From assembly GCA_947359465.1 (NCBI GenBank), contig OX375872.1, positions 79,777,641-79,841,640 on the forward strand: a stretch of 64,000 nt of DNA, given 5' to 3'. Of this stretch, positions 41,001 to 50,049 are shown in pieces. The stretch's first letter is position 1, and each line of letters opens with the position of its first letter. The notes below the pieces were generated by a model. The model was given only the letters and a program-made list of their open reading frames with translations. It was not told where the DNA came from and ran no database searches. Source of the DNA: Metellina segmentata (Eukaryota; Arthropoda; Arachnida; Araneae; Tetragnathidae). Made by a program: the position numbers and the translations under genes.

Positions 41001-43907
41001 CTTTTTCAGGAGTCACATGTATAGTTCCCTGGGAATTTGTAAATTATTTAAGATACATACATTTCTAAAAATTGTAATACCAATAGTTTTTAAGTACTGA
41101 TTGACAATAATTATTTCAAAAAGATGTTTATAAGATATATAAATATCTAATAAAATATGTTTATTTGATAATTTCTATCTATCTTTATACAATACAAATT
41201 AAGGTCTCAACAGTAAGTCTTGATGCTAGAACGAATTGATATTGTTTTCGGTTTATGGCCATTTACTGCAATCGGATAACTAATTTAGATAAGGATCTTT
41301 GATGTAATGATCTATTGGTTTGTCATTTTTTGTTCCACGATGGTCAGTTACACTAGTGTCCAAAATTATCTTACATAGAATCACAGATTTCTCAGAAACT
41401 GTGAACTATAATTTTATGAATTTGTTTAGAATGAGACATAACACCATAACGCATAAATACAAAGGAAAACATTTAAGAACACTGCATATGATATAAAACT
41501 AGCATGAAACCATAAAAATGGCAATAATATGTGACAAGGAGAGTTTAGAAAAAAAATGAATAACTCAGAAAAAAATGAAGGCTCATGAATTAAATATGGA
41601 ATATGATCGCCCCTGAGACGTGTACTCACATAACACAACGTGATTTCATGCTTGAAATAATGTTGTTAACCACAGTTTTGGGAATTTAGTTCCACTCCTC
41701 CAGCAATGCGGTCTTCAGGGCATTTATATCTCTAGGAGGAGGATGTCTCAGTGCAACTGCTTTACAAATTAGTACCATAAGTTCTCTATAGGGTTCAGAT
41801 CAGCAGATTTTGCTGGCCACGGTATTCGCCCAATGGCTTCATTTTAAAGGAATTCGTCCATGATGTTTGCTCGATGTGGATGAGCATTATCGTCCATAAA
41901 TAAAAAAAAATCAGATCCATATGCACCTCTATAAATTCTTACATAACGTTCTAAGAACTAATCCCTATATCTTTGGCCAGTCACAGATCCTCTGTTGAAA
42001 ACGTGTATGAGCGTAACGTCCATCAATCATTATTCCACCCCACACCATCACGCCTGCACTACCAAAATGGTCACATTGCGTAATGTTCGAAGGAAGATTT
42101 CGCGTTCCTGACTATCTCCAGATGTAAAAATGTTTAGAATCAGATGTTAAACTAAACCTCGACTCATCAGTAAAGAGAACACAGGTTCATTGGTGTTGAC
42201 TCCAATTTTGATGTTCTTTGAACCAATTAAAGCCATTCCTCTTGTGTTGTGAAGACAGTGAAACACATATCCTTGGCTTTCTAGTATAAAGGCCTTTTTT
42301 ATTAAGCCTTCTGTATACAGTGTGTCGTGCTACAACAGTTTCAGTGGCGGTTGCAAGCTCTGAACTTAACTGCCAAGCAGTTGTCTTCCTGTTACGACGG
42401 GCAGTTATTGCCATATATCGATCTTGGGCAGCAGTTGTTATACGTTAACAACCTTATCCAGGCCTCTTTACAACAGTTCCAGAAATCTGAAATTGTTTCC
42501 ATAGCGCAGAGACTGTGTATTGAAATATTCACACATCTCGCTGCTTCCATAATTGTCTGCCCTGCTTCTAAACGGCCGATAATGTGCCACTTCACAGATT
42601 CTTCTAAATGATACTTCGGATCCATAAAAAACCGTTTCGAGTTCTTACACACTGGAATCAAATACTGTATTGCAGAAATTCACTTTGCGCAAAGCTCTTG
42701 ATTCACCGTCGGTTGACGTAACGCCTTGATTTGCATATCAGACCCGTTTGAACACTTTTTATTGCATAATTCTAATTAGGCTTGTCTTTCACACATTCCC
42801 TGCAAAAATGGATTACATCGATTGGGTATTTCATGGAATATAATTATCTTTGGGCATGTAAAGATAATTTCGGACACAAGTGTAGATTGGGATCTACCAC
42901 TTTGGACCGCTTTACACTAATAGAATCCGTGTCAAACTGAATCCAATAGAAACTGAATTACGAAGATTCGTATAAACCGCTTCCAGAAGAAATAGCTTAT
43001 TCATCTTGTCAAAACTACTTTTAGGGTTAAAACCTTTCACACTGCCTGAATCCGAATGCGTTCTGATCAATGCACCCGAATCTACGTTAGTCAATTCCAA
43101 CTGGATCAGATTGATTCGAATTGACCTGCATTCTATTGTGTCTGAAGTGGCCCTTAAAGTGAATCACGAATCACGTTCAAACCGTGATTCGATTCCAGGA
43201 CCAAATAGCAAACAATATCGCATATCGATAGCAAACCAAAGTACCAATAACAATAACTATTGTCCCCAATATTATTTGCGTCATTATATGAAAACCATTA
43301 CGTTAAAATAATACTTAGCCCTCAAAGTAGTTTCAACGAGATATCTCGTCTATCAAGATACAACCAATTTTACCAAATATTGCCGAATTTTTGTTGATGA
43401 CGAGATTAAGACCGGGTCAATTTTCTTGTAATGCCGAGATATCTAGTTCATCAAGACATGTTCAGTTCTTGTAATGCCGGGATGTCTAGCTCCCTGGACA
43501 CACGATGGTCTTTGGCTGGACCTAGTTTCGAAGTCGCAACCCTCCGTTTACTAATCCGTTGCACTTCCAACAGGGCGACCGTGGCTCCAATAAAATTCGG
43601 GATGCAAAGTACGTAACATAATTTATGGTGCCCACTGATTACGAGGAAAGCAAAATGTTGTAAAACGGTTCTCACAAATTCCACTTACCTCGAATTTAAA
43701 AACCTTTCCGTAGATTGGGAATGTCTTGGAGGAGATGGTGTCTCCTTCGGTCGTTTTTTCCGTCTTCCATCCATCTGCCTCTATCATTGACTCGGCTTTC
43801 TGCAAAGCATCTTCTGCTAGCTTCTTATACTCTTTTTCCTGTAAGGAAAGAGGAGGTTGAGATTCGTGTTTCTTTCCGAGTACCCAGTTAAGAGCTTTGT
43901 TTAACAT
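31899..43907 (-). CDS. StAR-related lipid transfer (START) protein, STARD1/3 type
   Basis: Complement of 43689-43907, 40933-41028, 40731-40810, 38777-38881, 36072-36165 and 31899-32000. The six exons total 696 nt, a 231-residue protein with TGA stop. All borders are GT/AG and phases agree. The START fold binds sterols or other lipids and moves them between membranes. Landmarks in order: KTFPIYGKVFKFE, MPKWNPTVKKIK, IIQRIDD, SHVVATEGAAGLVSSRDFVNVR, then HPDVPV, KYVRGEQGPCAYIM, LQWLLNTNLKGWIPQYLIDQTL. These match the StAR/MLN64 (STARD1/STARD3) branch better than STARD4-6. STARD3 normally has an N-terminal membrane (MENTAL) domain; none is seen here or upstream to 64000, and an in-frame TAG six codons before the ATG supports this start. 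So it appears to be START-only and probably cytosolic. Introns hold four Tc1-like elements and several SINEs. Confidence 0.92.
32690..32828 (+). repeat. Old interspersed repeat, left part
   Basis: Sequence around CAGTCTGTATCTCTGTTTCC and CTATTTTCCATAGG resembles 55480-55600. The repeat is interrupted by the Tc1 element at 32829 and continues at 34239-34397 and 35925-35990. Confidence 0.55.
32829..34236 (+). mobile_element. Tc1-like transposon, near intact
   Basis: Inverted ends of about 35 bp share AAAAATTTGCGCACCAAGAA. TA flanks both sides (32827-32828 and 34237-34238). It carries a nearly complete transposase and lies in intron 5 of the START gene. By its preservation it is among the youngest elements of the window. 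Confidence 0.93.
33057..33959 (+). pseudogene. Tc1-like transposase, single frameshift
   Basis: From ATG 33057 the frame runs 300 codons. The N-terminal paired helix-turn-helix DNA-binding region starts at QLSEFERGRIIGMMEAGWSA, and a linker GSGGPRQTSRREDR lies between the two helix-turn-helix parts. The first catalytic Asp is in VVFSDESRFNL, and the second in FQQDNARPPTA. The third acidic residue (Glu, usually in SPIEH) falls at a one-base deletion near 33899-33901, after DLSPI. The downstream frame then encodes WDNLGRQVGHPTSL and the usual end NLYASMPARITSCIRARGG, with one more stop (near 33982). A transposase of this size is usually about 340 residues. As read it should lack the last catalytic residue and be inactive. 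Confidence 0.9.
34239..34397 (+). repeat. Old interspersed repeat, middle part
   Basis: CTACTCAAAATGAATG, CCCTGTTCCTATAGCGACCG and nearby sequence align with 55780-55830. SINE B interrupts the repeat at about 34398. Confidence 0.55.
34398..35921 (+). mobile_element. SINE B interrupted by a Tc1 element
   Basis: The head GCGGTAGCCCGGTTGAAAGAG and AGTTCGAAACTA stop at the TA of 34458-34459. The SINE resumes at TAGATCCAACCAAATG (35703) and continues through a shortened body to a TACCTACCTAC tail. Confidence 0.88.
34460..35702 (+). mobile_element. Tc1-like transposon, degenerate, inside SINE B
   Basis: Inverted ends read inward CAGGGGTTGAACAAAAAATAT and CAGGGGTTGGACAAAAATAT, with TA on both sides (34458-34459 and 35703-35704). 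Transposase pieces on + include DESC near 35077, MVWLAISWFSVGPM near 35200, the second Asp in GVFQDDKSP near 35335 and the Glu in LNIIESLW near 35452. Several frameshifts and stops divide them. Confidence 0.9.
36072..36165 (-). CDS. START gene exon 5
   Basis: TTTCAG|AGGTGAA opens it and AAAG|GTAAGG closes it. It encodes GEQGPCAYIMSSVDGN and then QWLLNTNLK. Confidence 0.92.
36170..36870. other. START gene intron 4, unannotated part
   Basis: AT-rich sequence between exon 5 and the headless SINE at 36872. Nothing recognised. Confidence 0.5.
36872..37048 (+). mobile_element. Headless SINE B starting at TCACGTTAGC
   Basis: It begins at TCACGTTAGCGTGG, the same internal point as the copies at 18433 and 53731, and ends in a TACCTACC tail. 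The flanks TTTCCAGTTCG (before 36872) and TTTCAAGTTTG (just after the tail) agree at 9 of 11 positions, a plausible old duplication. Confidence 0.75.
37180..38060 (+). repeat. Unclassified repeat, two tandem copies
   Basis: Copy 1 starts near 37188 (CATAGAGGAAATATAAAAGC) and copy 2 near 37577 (CATAGAGAAAATATAAACAT). Shared blocks follow in order: GAGCAATGGTAACCTTTTA or variant, GATCACGTGAC, CATTCATGATCTGATTGG, TGGTCC and a TCACCA block. A minus-strand copy lies at 56090-56500. No coding is seen. Copy 2 runs on with CAGTCACATAACTACTAG. Confidence 0.7.
38223..38485 (+). mobile_element. SINE C, complete
   Basis: The direct repeat AGTATGTTTCT (38212-38222 and 38486-38496) flanks it. Its 263 bp match the nested copy at 22905-23169: the A-type head, a short A-like body piece, then the unrelated C body (CCCACTGGGTGCTCCTTCAC) and an A-rich tail. 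Confidence 0.92.
38777..38881 (-). CDS. START gene exon 4
   Basis: TTTTGCAG|AGATTTC opens it and GTTAG|GTAATT closes it. It encodes RDFVNVRIWKKKDLGYV and then THPDVPVSTKYV, with split Arg codons at both ends. Confidence 0.92.
39041..39215 (+). mobile_element. SINE F
   Basis: The head GTCGCCGTGGCTCAGTGG and GCGCAGATTCGATTCCT carry A- and B-box-like motifs. A body with AGTAAAACTTGTGTGTGTCC and TATTATGTTTGGCGCAG follows. It matches the minus-strand copy at 48660-48820 and shares no body with the other SINEs. Confidence 0.8.
39403..40691 (+). mobile_element. Tc1-like transposon, degenerate
   Basis: Inverted ends share AAAAAAGTTGCACCT(G/A)GAAGGA. TA flanks both sides (39401-39402 and 40692-40693). 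Transposase pieces on + include SCSDVNAVRCWQWW (helix-turn-helix), ETGPREDRRVVRHAR, the first Asp in VFIDESRFSL near 40090 and the Glu in DLSPIEMG near 40455. The second Asp region is damaged. It lies in intron 3 of the START gene, just upstream of exon 3 in genomic position. Confidence 0.9.
40731..40810 (-). CDS. START gene exon 3
   Basis: TTTTTTCAAG|ATT opens it and AGCAG|GTAATC closes it. It encodes IIQRIDDHLDISHVVATEG followed by AAGLVSS, and the Arg codon is split with exon 4. Confidence 0.9.
40933..41028 (-). CDS. START gene exon 2
   Basis: CCCAG|GGAACT opens the exon and AAG|GTAAAC closes it. It encodes 32 residues, GTIHVTPEKVLEVLYF and then MPKWNPTV, in phase 0 at both ends. Confidence 0.9.
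41351..42882 (-). mobile_element. Tc1-like transposon, degenerate (copy 2)
   Basis: Inverted ends CACTAGTGTCCAAAATTATC and, read inward, CACTTGTGTCCGAAATTATC have TA on both sides (41349-41350 and 42883-42884). The minus strand holds the same transposase as 476-2017 ([35 protein letters not shown], then SSQHKRNGFNWFKEHQNW), broken by frameshifts. It lies in intron 1 of the START gene. Confidence 0.92.
43319..43490. mobile_element. piggyBac-like MITE with palindromic units, truncated
   Basis: TTAG then CCCTCAAAGTAGTTTCAACGAG opens it. Palindromic units follow (CGAGATATCTCGTC near 43338, then GAGATATCTAG and a decayed third). The far end is lost against a SINE B fragment. Confidence 0.6.
43490..43590 (-). 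repeat. SINE B head fragment
   Basis: The minus strand carries a B-type head (AACGGATTAGTAAACGGAGG, CGACTTCGAAACTAG) and AAGACCATCGTGTGTCC. The body is missing. Confidence 0.75.
43689..43907 (-). CDS. START gene coding exon 1
   Basis: ATG at 43907 opens MLNKALNWVLGKKHE. The donor GAG|GTAAGT ends it in phase 0. TTTCAG lies 23-28 bases before the ATG, so a non-coding 5' exon further upstream is likely. Splicing instead at one of the two nearer TAG sites would extend the protein slightly. Confidence 0.85.
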
Positions 43908-44324
43908 GCTTCTAGTTGGCTAACTATCTGAAATGCCGATCCTCGGTTGGAAGTCAACTGTCAACATACAAGTACAGATGTACTCGATTACACAGACCGA
44001 TATTAAATTTAATATCTAATCTTTTTCGCAATTTTAACGGGTGCAATTGATAAAGATCGGACTGTGTCACGATAAACAAACTCCCGGAAGGAAAACCCAA
44101 ATTTTATGAATTGCGACGATGAGCGTTATGGAAATAATCTATGAAGCAAACAGGCGAAAATTGGCTCATGAAACCGTGATACCTTTAGACCAGCTTTCCG
44201 AATTCATCCTCTTACATGCACAATTTTGACCTTATTGAAGAATATGAATCATTTACGACTATCTACTGATATCGGAATAAAGGGGAATGGCAGTGATCAA
44301 ATCTTATGGTCGAAAGAGACAATA

Positions 44325-44950
44325 TTTCCAACGCGGCCAGAGACGGTTATTTGTCACAAATTGAGTAAACAATTTGCAAAAAATGTTTCATAAAGTTTTT
44401 TATTTAAAAGTTATTGCAAAATAGTGCCCTTGCATAAAAACACAGTGAAATAAATAAAGGAGATAGATGTGGCCGGCATCAGTGACGTCAAATTGGAAAA
44501 ATTATGGGGTTCATGGTTTTAATGGTTATGGGTAGTTAATTAACGTAGCACTGGAGCAACACAACGGGCTTTTGGTGACGGTCCAGAAACAATCCCGAAG
44601 GGAAAGATCCGACGAACAACGCCACGTTATTTTTTAACCACCTTCAGATTACGACAACACCTGGAATGGACCCCATTCTCCAAACGTCTGCCCGAAGCCA
44701 ACGTGGTAATTTGAGGCCAAGGCAGATTTAACGTGCATCTGTCCTCGTGTACACGACGGTCTTTGGTTCCGAACCGCAATCCGATTGCTAATTCGTTATT
44801 CTTTCAACCGGCTGTTTTTAAGCAATGACGGTCACTATTTTGTTTGGCCAATACGTTTTAAATAAAACTTTTTATCAAATATTTTTTTTTATGATTGTTT
44901 ACTCAAATTATGGCGTAACCGTCTCTGGCCGCGTTGCAAACACTGGCTCT
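44325..44950. mobile_element. Long-terminal-inverted-repeat MITE holding a SINE B
   Basis: The left arm (44331-44440) and right arm (44835-44945) are inverted copies about 105 bp long. Read inward, both contain AACGCGGCCAGAGACGGTTA, TTGAGTAAACAAT, AAGTTTT and TATTTAAAA in order. The right end CAGTGTTTGCAACG looks hAT-like. No matching target duplication was found. Confidence 0.75.
44535..44815 (-). mobile_element. SINE B, full length
   Basis: The minus-strand copy has a degraded head (AACGAATTAGCAATCGG) and body, ending GTGCTACGTTAATTAACTACC. It sits between the arms of the surrounding MITE. Confidence 0.82.
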
Positions 44951-45257
44951 ATCAACCATATGATTTGAACAATGTCATTGCGCTTTATTCCGAGGTCAGT
45001 AGATACAACATATTCAACAACAAACAAAACAGCATTACGGAGATCACATAAAATACAAGGTTAATTCATGAACACCATTATTCATAACATTTTCCTGTAA
45101 CATTAATTATGGTAAATTACATCGGCCGAATGACCGCGCTGCAAATGTGGAGGCTTTTGCGACCACATCTTCAATTCCGTTTAAGCACACATCCTGGGTG
45201 CTTAGTACAACTTCTTCACGAATGACTTGCTTTAGCAGTTGGACCGTTGTCTGCTTG

Positions 45258-45474
45258 AGGGCTGCGGTAGCCCGGTTGGAAGAGTAACGGATTAGCAACA
45301 GGAGGCTTGTGAATTCGAATTCAACCAACGACCGTCGTGCAGAAAGGGGGCTGATGCGCGTTAAATCTGTCGAGGGCCCAAATGACCACGATGAAGTGGT
45401 GCTATTGAAGTTTGGAGAATGGGATGCCTGTTGTGCTGTTCCCCCAGTGCGACATTAATTAAAATACCTACCTA
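45258..45474 (+). mobile_element. SINE B, internally deleted, with target duplication
   Basis: The direct repeat CCGTTGTCTGCTTG (45244-45257 and 45475-45488) flanks it. The head (GCGGTAGCCCGGTTGGAAGAG) is good. The middle body is deleted, and the 3' end and TACC tail are present. It is the best size-independent proof that the B head and TACC tail belong to one retroposed unit. Confidence 0.92.
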
Positions 45475-45489
45475 CCGTTGTCTGCTTGT

Positions 45490-45965
45490 TATTGTAGACT
45501 CATTCTTTTGGGACAGGGATGCAGACTTGTTAAGACCAAGGACATAGATTCCATATGATTTATGGGACGGCCGCCAAAAAATATGAATTAAGTAAACAAT
45601 CATATATTATTTATTTCATTTATATCAATCATATACTGTCACAAAGGACAATAAAACGCAAATAACGAATTTAATATGATGCGTGACATTGCATTGATTA
45701 AACAATTGTTTTAATATTTGTTTCGATTTTTGTAGTAGCCAAGCGTAAAATCGATTCGAAATTTTCATTAGGTGGTTCAAGCTGTACCTGTTTTTTAATA
45801 TGTTAATATTCACGACTGAAAAAGTTGTTTACAGATATTTGCTGATCCATAGAGGTATGCGAATTTTAATGCATTATCCAGCAACAGTTTAGTTGTTTTT
45901 AACGACACAACGATCGAGAAGTTTAATAGACTCTTCCTTCCAGGTTCTCATCAATGTATGCCAAT
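45490..45965. other. Intergenic, nothing recognised
   Basis: AT-rich spacer without features. Confidence 0.5.
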
Positions 45966-45969
45966 GGTA

Positions 45970-46260
45970 GGAATAAACGTCGCACTGGAGCAACAGAATG
46001 ACCTATTGGCGACGGTCCGGGATAAAACCGGAAGGGAAAGAACCGAGTACAACACCATGTAATTTTGAACCACGGTCAGATGACGAGGTCACACCTGAGC
46101 TGGCACCTCACTCTCCAAACGATCACGCAACGCCAACGTGAGAACATTTCAGGCCAGGACACACACCAGTCCCCTTTGAACACGACTGTCTTTGGTTGGA
46201 TTCGAACTCCGGTTACTAATCTGTTACTCTTCCAACCGCAATACCGCTGTTCGTTTGTAG
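45970..46260 (-). mobile_element. SINE B, nearly full length
   Basis: The minus-strand head (GCGGTATTGCGGTTGGAAGAG, AACAGATTAG) and body end at GTTGCTCCAGTGCGACG. Confidence 0.85.
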
Positions 46261-46264
46261 GTCG

Positions 46265-47095
46265 ATGCGTTCGTCTATAAGGGTCGTCCGTGGCCTGCTG
46301 CCGAATCCATGGTTACATTGCTGTGTGCATGTGTAATTTTTAAGAATCACCTTTCGTATGACTTAAAGTTTAAAAAAAAACAATGAGGCAGACCGCTTGA
46401 ATGGTGGATAAAGCATTATAATTAAAAAAAAAATTTTTAACTTGAAAAATGCTCTCTTGAAAATATTCAAAAGTGGTTATTACAGTTACCCTAAAATCCC
46501 TTCAATTATAACGTACTAAACAATAAATTTTTATTTCATAATGAACAATTTTAATATCAAAGCGAGTAAAGAAAGTATTTTCTAAAAATAAAGCATGCAT
46601 TTTCAGCACTTTTAATTAATAAGCTAATTATCTCTTTCCAGAAGTAAGCTATCAGGTAAGTTTTTGTACGATGTGTTTCAGACTGCGTTATAGTTAATAA
46701 ATAAGTGAACTTTGAAATGAGAAACCAGATATTGGGGTAAGGTAATCCGACCAGATATTGGGGAGAACAAAATTTGGAAAAGCACTTTTACATGAAAATG
46801 TAAATGAAGATATATGAAAAAGCAGTTTTAAACACATATATAGTCCATAGATGCAAAACATAAAATTGAATCAATAGAAACAATATTTCAATAACATCAC
46901 ATGCACAATAAACACATAATGGCACAAATAAAATTGACATATTTCATAAACCAACACAAGCAGTTGTCATTACAATAAGTATCCTTGCATCCTATATAGA
47001 TGTTTTTCAGTCCTCTTTCATTATGTTTCGCTTTCAATTTTATAATTATCCAAGTACCCTATTCAAACCTAAAATTTCGAAAGGTAGTGAAAACT
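46265..47095. other. Intergenic, nothing recognised
   Basis: AT-rich sequence with short mononucleotide runs only. Confidence 0.5.
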
Positions 47096-47096
47096 A

Positions 47097-47689
47097 CTAG
47101 CTCGTGCAACACAGCAAGGTGAAAATAGTCATGATTCGTGAGTAATTTCCTTGTATCGAATGAGAATTGACCTCGACAATGATTTCTCGCAAAACAGCTA
47201 GCTTACTAATCTTAAATCGCTAAAGCATAGAGCCATTTGTTTTTAAATTTCATTTGCCATCCGCAGAACATGAATGAAGAGAAGCATATTGAAGAACACG
47301 GATGGAAAATGAAATATAAAAAATGGTTCTATGCTTTGTCGAATTTAAGGTTGGCAAGGTAGCGGTTGGCGAAAAATCTTTTACTGGGAGAATTGAGGAC
47401 TGGAAATAGAAAACGCAGTAAGAACCAAAAAAAAATTTTTCCGGGTCAAAACGTAGTAAATACCAGGCTTTTCAACCTGGAAAACGATGTAAAAGTCTAA
47501 CTCACTCTACGTAGTTGAAAAACGCGTTGGTAGATGTCCCAATGACATAAGTACCACGAGGAGCATTTGCAATTTGGCATTTATTGCGTTTTCCACTTCC
47601 AGTCTTTAATTCTCATCCAATACAATTGGAAATTCCTCAACTACTCACGCAGCAAGACGATTTCCACCTTGCTGCGTTCCACGAGCTAG
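47097..47689. mobile_element. Foldback element with nested hairpins
   Basis: Outer inverted arms read inward share CTAGCTCGTG, CAGCAAGGTG and GAATGAGAATT or variants, over roughly 75 bp. Inside are two further inverted pairs: 47223-47268 with 47297-47340 (AAAGCATAGA, CCATTT and CATTTTCCATCCG-like blocks), and 47396-47425 with 47570-47625 (GACTGGAA, GAAAACGCA). No coding and no clear target duplication. Confidence 0.75.
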
Positions 47690-48655
47690 CATGAAAAATA
47701 GCTTCTTAAATCTTTAAAAGTAACTATTGAAGACGGAGTGAGAAAAGGTCCATTTGCACCAATAGACTTAAAAGAGAATAAAAACACAAAATATAACGGC
47801 TAACATGCGTTTTATAAAATTATGGCATGAGAACAAAGTTGACGAATTCAACTGAATGTCTACAAAATATACATACTACATACATTTCATCTTGCACCAC
47901 CAGAAAATATCTCACATGCCATGATGATACTCGATCACCGATTGAAAAACTCAGTTCTAGATCATGAATTGTGGATAAGGTTTAGTTGCTATTTGTTAGA
48001 CGTAGACAATTTATATTTTGAAGCTAGTATGTATACAATATGTAAATTATGGTTAACTCAAGTTTTACAAAATTTCGGCAAGGTAAACAAGATTGAGACA
48101 AACTTAATTGAATAACTATGCATTGCTTCGCATGCCATCAGACAATGTATTGTGTAACACGGAGATGGGGGGGGGGTATCAAGGGTTGAAAAACTCAATT
48201 CGAGATCTCGCATAGTGGATAAGGTTTGTACAGTTTGTTGAACTTAGACAATCGTATTTTATTTGTTAAGCTAGCCTGTATGTGGGATCTTGTATATCCA
48301 TCTAGTAATCTGACGAACTATAAATACCATATAGAGCCAATGAACTGTGTTTCTCGCTATTGAGTGGATAGGAAGTAATGAAAAGGATGTGTAAACAGAC
48401 GAAGGATTAGATGTATAAACACGTGGAGGCCGATATGTAGACTTTTTTGTGTAGTAGACTTTTACAAGTAGGTGTGCAAGCAATGAAAATGAAACTCAAA
48501 TCGAACCGCGTTTTAAAAGTGCCTGCCTTCGTACCAGTTCCTTAGCTTTCTACCCTTAATCGCTAGTATTTTTAAACGTGAATATCTCGATATCTAAAAT
48601 TTAAGCTAAGAAATCGAAATCAAAATGAGACTCATGGCTATTTAGGAATCAAATT
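47690..48655. other. Intergenic, nothing recognised
   Basis: AT-rich sequence. Two similar segments, near 47945-48010 and 48190-48250 (AAAAACTCA, GTGGATAAGGTTT, TTGTT(A/G)GA), suggest a local duplication. Confidence 0.45.
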
Positions 48656-48659
48656 TTTA

Positions 48660-48825
48660 GGTTGGTTGGGTTTAGAGGCGCAAGGCTATATAAGGCCATG
48701 CTGCGCCAAACACAATGCAGACAACGTCAAGTGATGAACATACACACACAAAGAAAGTTTTACTGACAAAGAGAGAAATACATCCAGGGAGGAATCGAAT
48801 CTGCGCCGCCTACGATACGTTTTAA
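48660..48825 (-). mobile_element. SINE F
   Basis: The minus strand runs from the B box (GCGCAGATTCGATTCCTCC) through AGTAAAACTTTCTTTGTGTG and GTGTTTGGCGCAGCATGG to a 3' tail of CCAA repeats. The extreme head is missing. Confidence 0.78.
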
Positions 48826-48829
48826 GGAA

Positions 48830-49200
48830 CGTTTTAAGTGACAATTGTTAATTATTTTAAGAGACAATTACATTTTAAAAGTAAAGATAAAAAAAAGTTT
48901 GTCAAATTGGTAGTAAGTGTCTAAAAGCTTTCAAAAATGACGAAAATGAAAACAGTTTGATAAAAATGGTCCATGGCTATTTCAGTGGAACAAAATATCA
49001 TTAAGATCAAAATTAATATATCTGTTTCTGATGATGGTCAAGGTTTCGTTTTTTTCGACAAAAAAATAGTCAATTTTTATCTCCATCAGTCATTTTTTTT
49101 GAAGCTTTAAACGACTAACTACCAATTTGAAAGATCATCATATTGGCAAAAAGTTTTATATTCATTAATATATTAAAAAAGTAGTTAATCTAAAAACATA
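48830..49200. other. Intergenic, nothing recognised
   Basis: AT-rich spacer before the tandem array. Confidence 0.4.
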
Positions 49201-49204
49201 ATTT

Positions 49205-50045
49205 AGTCTTGCTAGGTCTTTTATATACTTGTTCCTAATCGGGAAAAATATTTTTGTCATTTCGGGCAAATCTCATAGCAGCAGGGAATATTTCCTCAGT
49301 AATAAATATAATACGATACAAAAAAAGCACGCATGTTTTGTATCTCCAGCATATCTAATACAGTAGAAGCATGGAATCATTTTTGAGTCTATAATATAAG
49401 ATACGAAACACGTAGCAAGTAAACACTATTCACTTGGAAACGAGAGTTTACTAGAATCTAATCTTCCTTAGCAACAGGTGTGTTAACATGCAATGGTTCC
49501 AGTCGGGAAAAAATGTTTTGCTGTCTGGAGCAAATCTCATAGCAACGTGGAATAATTTCCCAGTTTAGAATACAATACGATATGAAACAAGCACGCTTAT
49601 ATTAATGAGGCAAGTAAACACAATTCACTTGAAAACGAGTTTACAAGAATTTAATCTTGCTAGGTAACAGGTGCTTTAATATGTTATGTTCCAAGTCGGG
49701 AAGATGCTTTGTATCTCAAGCAAATCTCATCACAGTAGCAGGGGAATTTTTTTTTTCAGTTTTAGATTATAAGACGAAACGAAACAAGCATGCATAAAAA
49801 ATGAAGCAAGAAAACACGATTCACTTGGAAACGAGTTCCATATATATACACCAGAATTTAATCTAGCTAGGCAACAGGTGCCTTAACATGTAATGCTCCA
49901 AGTCTGGGAAGATGTTTTTGCTTCTCAAGCAAATCACACCAAGCGACATGGAATAATTTCTCAGTTTAGAATACACGACACGAAACAAGCACGTATATAA
50001 TAACGAGGCAAATAAACACGATTTGCGTGGAATCGAGAGTTTGAA
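49205..50045. repeat. Four-unit tandem array, units 190-265 bp
   Basis: Four consecutive units share, in order: AATCTTGCTAGG(T/C)AACAGGTG, a GTCGGGAA block, AGCAAATCTCATAGCA, GGAATAATTTC, TACGATA and ACAAGCACGC, then AACACGATTCACTTGGAAAC. The anchor GCAAATC(T/A)CA recurs at about 49267, 49530, 49721 and 49931. Similarity is moderate, so the array is not recent. Confidence 0.8.
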
Positions 50046-50049
50046 AAGA

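Noticed and set aside
43925..44330. Promoter of the START gene
   Set aside because: The region upstream of the ATG shows a plausible splice acceptor rather than a clear initiator or TATA arrangement, so the transcription start is probably further away.
45107..45328. Minus-strand peptide with QLLKQVIREEVV and AARSFGR
   Set aside because: It looks protein-like, but no family is recognised, stops lie close upstream, and the upstream part is SINE sequence. It could be a retrotransposon scrap.
49205..50045. CRISPR-like regular repeats
   Set aside because: Units are 190-265 bp, diverged and without short identical repeats; the setting is eukaryotic.
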